Origin: Polytrichum commune
Taxonomy: Eukaryota > Streptophyta > Polytrichopsida > Polytrichales > Polytrichaceae
NCBI GenBank assembly: GCA_950295325.1
Contig: OX485807.1
Location: forward strand, 17,141,001-17,205,000
Reading direction: 5' to 3'
DNA: 64,000 nucleotides
In this document: positions 58,501 through 64,000 of the stretch, in pieces
Layout: every line of letters begins with the position of its first letter
Numbering within the stretch: the first letter of the stretch is position 1
Program-made: the position numbers and the translations under genes
The notes under the pieces: model-generated
Database searches by the model: none
What the model was told of the DNA's origin: nothing
The model's input: the letters and a program-made list of their open reading frames with translations, nothing else

Positions 58501-58667
58501 AGACATGGAAGCGATTGGAAGTTGCTGCAGCAACTCGGACCATCAAGTATGGTAGTGCTGTGTCAGACAACATATTGGGAAACCAGTCTGGGTCTATTTA
58601 TGATCTGATGGGTGGAGAGAGGTCTTTTGATCTGGTGGGTGGAGAGAGGGCTTTAGTGGGGAGCTAG
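55577..58667 (+). CDS. Protein phosphatase 2A B56/B' regulatory subunit (552 aa, two coding exons)
   Basis: Substrate-targeting and localising subunit of the PP2A holoenzyme. Exons 55,577-56,809 (411 codons) and 58,242-58,667 (141 codons plus stop) join in phase 0 at TTTCAG/GTAGGT and TTGCTGCAG/GTGGCG, across the family motif SSHFQ-VAERAL. Residues 1-95 are a variable, probably disordered Ser/Ala/Pro-rich N-terminus. The B56 HEAT-like domain covers about 96-505 with diagnostic blocks: plant-type acidic loop before [14 protein letters not shown] (200-213), [18 protein letters not shown] (233-250), LHRIYGKF (256-263), [20 protein letters not shown] (275-294), [16 protein letters not shown] (299-314), [10 protein letters not shown] (450-459). 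The 550-aa length fits plant members. The C-terminus ends in a doubled DL(M/V)GGER motif (532-549). The ATG at 55,577 is the first in frame; upstream codons open only from TTG. Confidence 0.96.
56810..58241 (+). other. Intron of the PP2A B' gene (1,432 bp)
   Basis: GT...AG intron with a T-rich 3' end (TTTTGTCTTGCTGCAG). The interior is A+T-rich with no coding or transposon signature. Confidence 0.9.
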
Positions 58668-60130
58668 CCACTGTCCAACTGGTGGTAAGGAGCCTGCAGT
58701 TTTGCTTTCTCATCTTTCTGTTGTCCTACACCTCCTTTGTAATTGAAGGGGCTGTCTGTGGCTAGTTCGGTTAGGTTGACAGGGTTTGTATTATGACCCA
58801 TTCTGAGCTACCGACAAGGCAAACAGATGGCATCCTTGCTGAAGATGTTTGCATCCCAGTGATGTTGGGAAATTGATCAGGTCAGCCATGAGGTTGAAGA
58901 TGGACACTAGTAGCAGAAAGGGTTCAGGCACACTGGTTGCAAAAGTACTGTTGTCGTGTCCTATTGAAGTTTCTCTTGTTCCTCCCCTTGTTTTAACATG
59001 ACTCTTTTGTCTTCATTGGGGAGGTGACCTGAGATTTCTGGGTTTGATCTAGGGTGAGATTAGTAGTTACAATGTTAAAGCAGTGTTTCTGCTTTCATTG
59101 TTTGGTGTAAAGAGACATTCTAGCCACAATTCCAATGTACTTCTGTGCTTGGGCTTTTTGTGGCACAGGAAATTAGATCAATACCTCTGCTTCAATGCAG
59201 GGATGCTGTTTCCCATGTAGAGAGATACAAAGCTGCTGGTCATTGTGTTGCTGCTTTGATTAGAATATCACAAGCTTCTATAGAATCCAATCTGGCTGTT
59301 GTGATAGGTCATTTATCAGGTTCATTAGTACAAAAGAACCGGGTGCTAAACGAACTTGCTTCATTTACAGGTTCTTGAGGATTGAGTACATTTATTGCCA
59401 GTTCAGTAGGGTCATGATATAATTTCCAGAGGTCTTGGTCTTTTTTCAAGGATTCCTCTTATGTTACTAGGTACCATCCTAGATGTTGTGTCATTCTTTT
59501 TGGAGTACTTGCTATGGTGGGCAGTGCAAATTTCTCCTGTTAGAATGACTTGGTGTGGGCTGGGTTAACAGCTTGAGAGCAATCAAGTTAATCCAGGCTC
59601 GATCTGATCCTTTGAACCTCATTGTACGTGTATTATGTAATGGTTAGTACAGCATAAACTTCATGTCCTGCAGTAGTGAGAGCCGCCCTTAAATCTTGCT
59701 CTTTGCAGTCTTATCCTAGATTCTTTAATGTGATTTGGAGCTTCTTAATATTACAAGACTGAACTGACTTTAGGATGACAGTGTAATCTCATGTTTCCTT
59801 GCAGGACTTTGGTTCTGGTCCTGCTAAAAGTACTTTGATGTTTCTACATTTTGGTTACTTATGATCTGTTGTTTCCTATTTGTATACATGTTGAGGATAG
59901 TTGAACGGGCAACTAAATACTTCACCTCTTGCCAAAGAAAGGACAATGTATCCAACTTACAGATAACTGTTCTCCACACATGCTCTTCATCTGGATGTAA
60001 TTAGTTTGTATGTGTCCAGAACCAAGTAGTCACATAGAGGCCACGATTGATCCAGTAGTGTATTGAAGTGTTTCTGTTATAAACGATATCAATTCATCAC
60101 GCGTGATGTATTTTTTATTCTCAAGTTTAG
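58668..60130 (+). other. PP2A B' 3' UTR and downstream sequence
   Basis: Composition stays intermediate for several hundred bases past the stop, as expected of a 3' UTR. An open frame at 59,169-59,378 follows a GGCACAG acceptor-like site but lacks an ATG and any known motif, and a 202-nt exon there would not preserve phase. No polyadenylation signal can be assigned with confidence. Confidence 0.4.
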
Positions 60131-60253
60131 CACGGAGAAGGGTTGCGGCCCAATCTCATGTGTCTTGAGCAATACTGCTCTGTCATGATCAGGAACATTA
60201 CTCAATACCTTACTAAGGAATTGAGGCAACTGGACCCCATCATATTGTCTAAG
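60131..60253 (+). other. Orphan 41-codon exon-like segment
   Basis: Preceded by a T-rich tract ending CAAGTTTAG and followed by AAG/GTATGT, so it has acceptor and donor contexts. Exactly 123 nt are open in phase 0. It encodes a plausible globular segment: LRPNLMCLEQYCSVMIRNIT then QYLTKELRQLDPIILSK. I do not recognise the family. It could be an exon of a gene whose other exons lie outside or are not visible, an alternative downstream exon, or a pseudogene remnant. Confidence 0.35.
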
Positions 60254-60977
60254 GTATGTGGGTGTTATTTGGTTACTTTTTTAATTTGATTGGTGCTTAG
60301 TTAGGTGAAGATCAATGACCAAAATCTATGCGTCATGTTTAAATGAGATAGGACTACGTCCTCAAAATCTCTTAACTACTCCACACTCAATAGGGAACAC
60401 AATTGGGAGGCCAATGTGTCCAGTTAAGGAATCAACAAGCATGCACTTCCGATAACCATAACTAATTCAGGGGAGGTTGGATCTTCAATTCAGTTTGTGC
60501 TCACTTTTTCAACTGACATTTGCTAATGCAACACAAGTTTGGTTGTGTAAATCTCATTGGAAGAAGCTGGAGAACATGATAAGTGAACTAAATGACACCC
60601 ACATCATACCTTCCATGAATTAGAAGATGAGACCTGATTTAGCAAGTTCTGAGAGGGTTTGAACAGGTGAATTTCAGTAAGGTTTGTAAACTGCAAAGCC
60701 CTGGTGCCTAAAGCTTCATTTGATGGACCATGTGGTTTTGCATCATTGCCTTCATGTTGGTACTTCCAACAGCCCAGAATCAAATCCAAATTGGGCGACA
60801 TTGTCATATTCGGGATGAAACCTGTACATGTTTGGACGATTCATTGTTTTGGTCCATATTTCGCTTCATCCCTCCAATGGTTGTTGCCATTGCTCTCTTG
60901 AAAATTTGAAAGAAAAAACAAAATGAAAATAAACAAAATCACTGTTCCAACATGATGAACGGGGCAAACTGACTGCC
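60254..60977. other. Intergenic, nothing firm
   Basis: No recognised gene. A plus-strand frame at 60,704-60,901 opens at GTG and has no motif. Confidence 0.5.
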
Positions 60978-61123
60978 AGTTACAGATGAACCAGTTGAAG
61001 TTTATGACTGTCAGGAAAATTACCCATCCTCTTGAAAGAATCTATGGAATATACCTCAAATGAACAAAGGAAAACTGGAAGGATCTTGACCTATTACGCC
61101 CAAAATTCTCCTGAAAACTGGTC
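60978..61123. repeat. Dispersed repeat R1, copy 5
   Basis: 'agttacagatgaaccagttgaagtt' through 'gaatctatggaatatacctca' to 'gcccaaaattctcctgaaaac', collinear with 4,558-4,770 but lacking part of the centre. Confidence 0.65.
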
Positions 61124-63049
61124 CAACTGACAATACATTTTGGCCTTGGGGTGTCTCTGTTTACTTGGATGAACCTTTTGTTCATATTCGTGGTCAAAGT
61201 TATGCATAAATGTACTTACACGGCTGGCAGTGAGTCAGTCAATCAGTACTTCAAATCGCTACATCTTGGTACAAGCACCAGAGATGAATCCCATGGCAAT
61301 ATAAATGGCACACACACACACGCATGAACCGAGACTTTATGTTGGAGTTGGAACTTGGAAGAATGCATGGCAATTGCCCTTGTTTCTTGTCATAATTAGC
61401 CCCGTCGCCTCTTGGTTGTAATAATGATGCCCACGTCAAGCATTGAAACTGCCAGTTTAAGCTCTAAATGCGATGAGGTCCTCGACTTCATAACTTAGAT
61501 GTGTGGCACTTGCAACTTCCCCATACACTTTTCTGACCGTTGGATTGAGTTGGGAATTGCTTCATCCGGTGCTCAGACAATTGTTATTCTTTAGTTCTAA
61601 TATCATAGCACAGACACAAACATTATAAGAATCCAAAGCAAATTTTGCACCTCTTTAGATGATTGCACATATCATTCTATTGAATGTAGAATGGTGTCAA
61701 TTCTTCATATCGTTGTTTGTCCAAATCTCATCATAATACATGTCATTTTGGTGTCCATTGTGGACTACAAGACTTGCCATGTATCACTTAAATATAGGCA
61801 TCCGATTAAGAAAAGCGATTGCATAAAGTGGGCATGCCTTATTTAGTGCCAAGTCGTGAAAGTGGAAAGGTGAAAATTGATATTGAAATATTGATGCTTC
61901 AAACGTTGGTGTGGACCTTGACTAAAGTCGTTTTGATCAATCTTGTGATTTTTGCAACAAATCAATAGGCACTGTACACAATAGCTTGAGGGCCCAAGAT
62001 CATTCAAATCTTGAATCTTGAATTGGTGGAAAATGTTGATACTATCCCATGTTATTTTCCTCTAGAGCTTGAGGTCCTATGAGACCGAGAAAAAATCAAT
62101 GGTTTATAAAGCTACATGGCATGAAATTGAAAGTGATTAGTGATCTATTGGATTTTTGAGTCAACTGAAAAGAGGTCAACCCCACTAAAAGAGGTGGATT
62201 TAACACAAAACCAAGAGATCATGACATCACAAAGTCCCTTGATTTATTATAACTTATTTTGTGAAGAAAAAATCCCACAATGACATGGCATTTGGTTGAG
62301 AGCCCAGTCATGTATGTCTTTACAGTACACTTGAAGGCATGTGACCACCAAAAAATGTTCCAATGCCCTCATCACCTCGTGGTCCCGGTCCTTGGCCATA
62401 GTCTAAAGTGATCCCAAGTTATAATGAATCACTTTCAAAACTAAACAACTTGCAATAAAAACTAGAGAACGGGATGCAGGCAACCCTTAACGTCTCAGTG
62501 GTCCTAGAGGCCATATCTTCAATGCGCTTTGTTCATCAAACACATACACTGTCAACAATAAATAAATAAAACCTAAAGCCAGTTCTATCCGTAAGATCTC
62601 TCGAAGTATGTGAGGCAACATATATCCAAGAAATAGCATAAAACTCTCATCATCATGTGGATTGCACGATCATAACATCTAAAATAAGGGGTGTCCAAAC
62701 CCTAAAATTCTTGAACAACACTCATGCTTCCATGAGTCGCAAACTACTTTACAACCATTTCAATGAATCGACTTGCATGAGAAGAATTGAATTGAATTGA
62801 ATGTCACAGCCGCAGTGGTTATTATTAAGGTATGCCGTATTGGAAGAACCAACGGCACTATTTGGCTTTAAAATCGGTATATATATGGTGTCAAGTGTGA
62901 AGGGATCGATGGGAAGGAAATAAATGAAGGCTCATGTACACATACAGTCTCTGGCCTCTATAAGTGTACCAGGCTCACCAGTCAGCAGTGCCTTCACTGT
63001 AAGTGCCCAAGTACACAATTTGTTTAGATACTCCGTGAGGAGCTATAAA
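61124..63049. other. Intergenic, nothing recognised
   Basis: (CA)n at about 61,309-61,322 and a (GAATT)n stretch near 62,782-62,799. No gene. Confidence 0.55.
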
Positions 63050-63230
63050 AGGGCCACTTCACACACAAGGCTGAAGGCCCTTGACCATGGCAATGAAAGA
63101 GCTCTCATTGGTCGAAAAGGCGGAGAGAGACCGTCCAAGTTCACTTCACACTAGGAGGTCAAGGCCTAAAGGTCCAAAGAAAAGTTTGTGGATGAAAAGT
63201 CTACATGGAGTCTTACATGGCAGGTTGTGT
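63050..63230. repeat. Dispersed repeat R7, copy 2
   Basis: 'cacttcacactaggaggtcaaggcctaaaggtcc ... tctacatgg' matches 32,990-33,080; related 'cacttcacac' motifs recur at 63,495 and in the foldback below. Confidence 0.45.
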
Positions 63231-64000
63231 ATAAGGATGTATGGTCTACGGGATTTTTGCGTCAGACCCACCTCCAAGAGGTGGGCCTGGCGCAAATTCT
63301 GGGAGACCATGATGTTTTTAATATTTTTCCAGCATGACATATTTTAGGATAGACTGCAGGGCAGATTCGAGAACAAACAAACACCACCAAGTAATTCTCT
63401 TAAATTAATAAAGTTTGAGACATATATTAAACCAAATCCTCCCCTCTTTTTCCTCCAACAAAATATGCAATGGTCCCACAAAATGGTTCATTCTCACTTC
63501 ACACTATGCTTGAGGGCCCAAGACTACATAAAATGACTTTCCCAACACCCATGGTACGGCCTTTGGATGAGAGTCAAGGGTCCTCACCACTACAAGGTCG
63601 CGGCTCTTGGCTCATGTGTGAAGTGGCCCTAAGTTTGATACTTCATACCTAGAGCCACTTCACACACGAGCTAGGAGCCGTGACCATGAAATTGTGAGAG
63701 CCCAAAAGAAAGTGTTCAAAGGTTGTTCCAACACACCTCCAAAATCATGTAGTCTGGTCACAGGTCCTCGAATGTAGTGTGAAGCCATATGTGACCGGAC
63801 CCTGAACCAAATGTTATTTTAATGAATATCTATTCATGCGGGTCCTCACACATAATAAAGCAGAAAAATATCAACGGTTGTGAACATTCGGTGTGCCATG
63901 GTCTCACAGTTTGGTGTTAGGCTTATCTCCAAGAGGTGGATTTTGAGAATAGTCCGAGTGACCATGAATCATGATCCATTGGATGCCATATAAGAAGCCA
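63231..64000. other. Intergenic with R7-like motifs to the window edge
   Basis: No gene. Contains the foldback at 63,596-63,685. Motifs such as 'ccaagaggtgg' recur at 63,275 and 63,931. Confidence 0.5.
63596..63685. repeat. Foldback, 35-bp arms and 20-bp loop
   Basis: Left arm 63,596-63,630 (GGTCGCGGCTCTTGGCTCAT...) and right arm 63,651-63,685 (...GAGCTAGGAGCCGTGACC) are complementary with a few mismatches. Weaker pairing may extend outward. Either a degraded MITE or a hairpin-forming precursor. Confidence 0.7.

Noticed and set aside
59145-59378. 77-codon frame after an acceptor-like site, downstream of PP2A
   Set aside because: Opens at TTG, has no known motif, and the implied exon (202 nt) does not keep phase with a donor; left as 3' flank.
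1-64000. tRNA, rRNA, CRISPR, prokaryotic operon features
   Set aside because: None seen; the sequence is plant nuclear in character.

Overview
This is nuclear DNA from a land plant. The evidence is an A+T-rich background, two GC-richer protein-coding islands with plant-type gene structure, an interstitial block of the plant telomere repeat CCCTAAA (50,685-50,707), and a high load of small DNA transposons. Two genes in 64 kb suggests a medium-to-large genome. I cannot fix the lineage from sequence alone. There are no bacterial features, CRISPR arrays, tRNA or rRNA genes that I can see.

Genes: (1) 8,406-10,880, minus strand, one uninterrupted 824-codon frame for a PHD-like zinc-finger, alanine-rich nuclear protein, with a GA-rich leader and promoter up to about 11,990. 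(2) 55,577-58,667, plus strand, a clear B56/B' regulatory subunit of protein phosphatase 2A (552 aa, two coding exons, 1,432-bp intron). About 1.5 kb past its stop is an orphan 41-codon open segment flanked by splice signals (60,131-60,253). The two genes are about 45 kb apart and nothing links them functionally.

The most unusual region is 33.76-44.45 kb. It is a decayed tandem array of roughly 3.0-3.6 kb units, built from recurring blocks that I label A to G. Several blocks read as diverged core histone H2B: helix 1, the start of helix 2, and the 'YNKKP ... E(L)PK ... EG(A)KAVTK(L)TSA' C-terminal region. I interpret it as an amplified H2B-derived pseudogene array, or possibly a very divergent H2B-like family. 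The lesions that decide between these are listed individually.

Most other dated structure is transposon-derived and can be checked from target-site duplications (TSDs). There are three hAT-type elements (8-bp TSDs), a CACTA-type element nested in one of them (with a possible excision footprint in a sister copy), three long-TIR (terminal inverted repeat) MITEs with imperfect 9-bp TSDs, a 164-bp MITE with a 3-bp TSD and an intact empty-site paralogue in the same array, two LINE-like 3' ends ending in simple repeats, and several dispersed repeat families (R1-R7 here). The remaining intergenic sequence is A+T-rich with no gene I can support.
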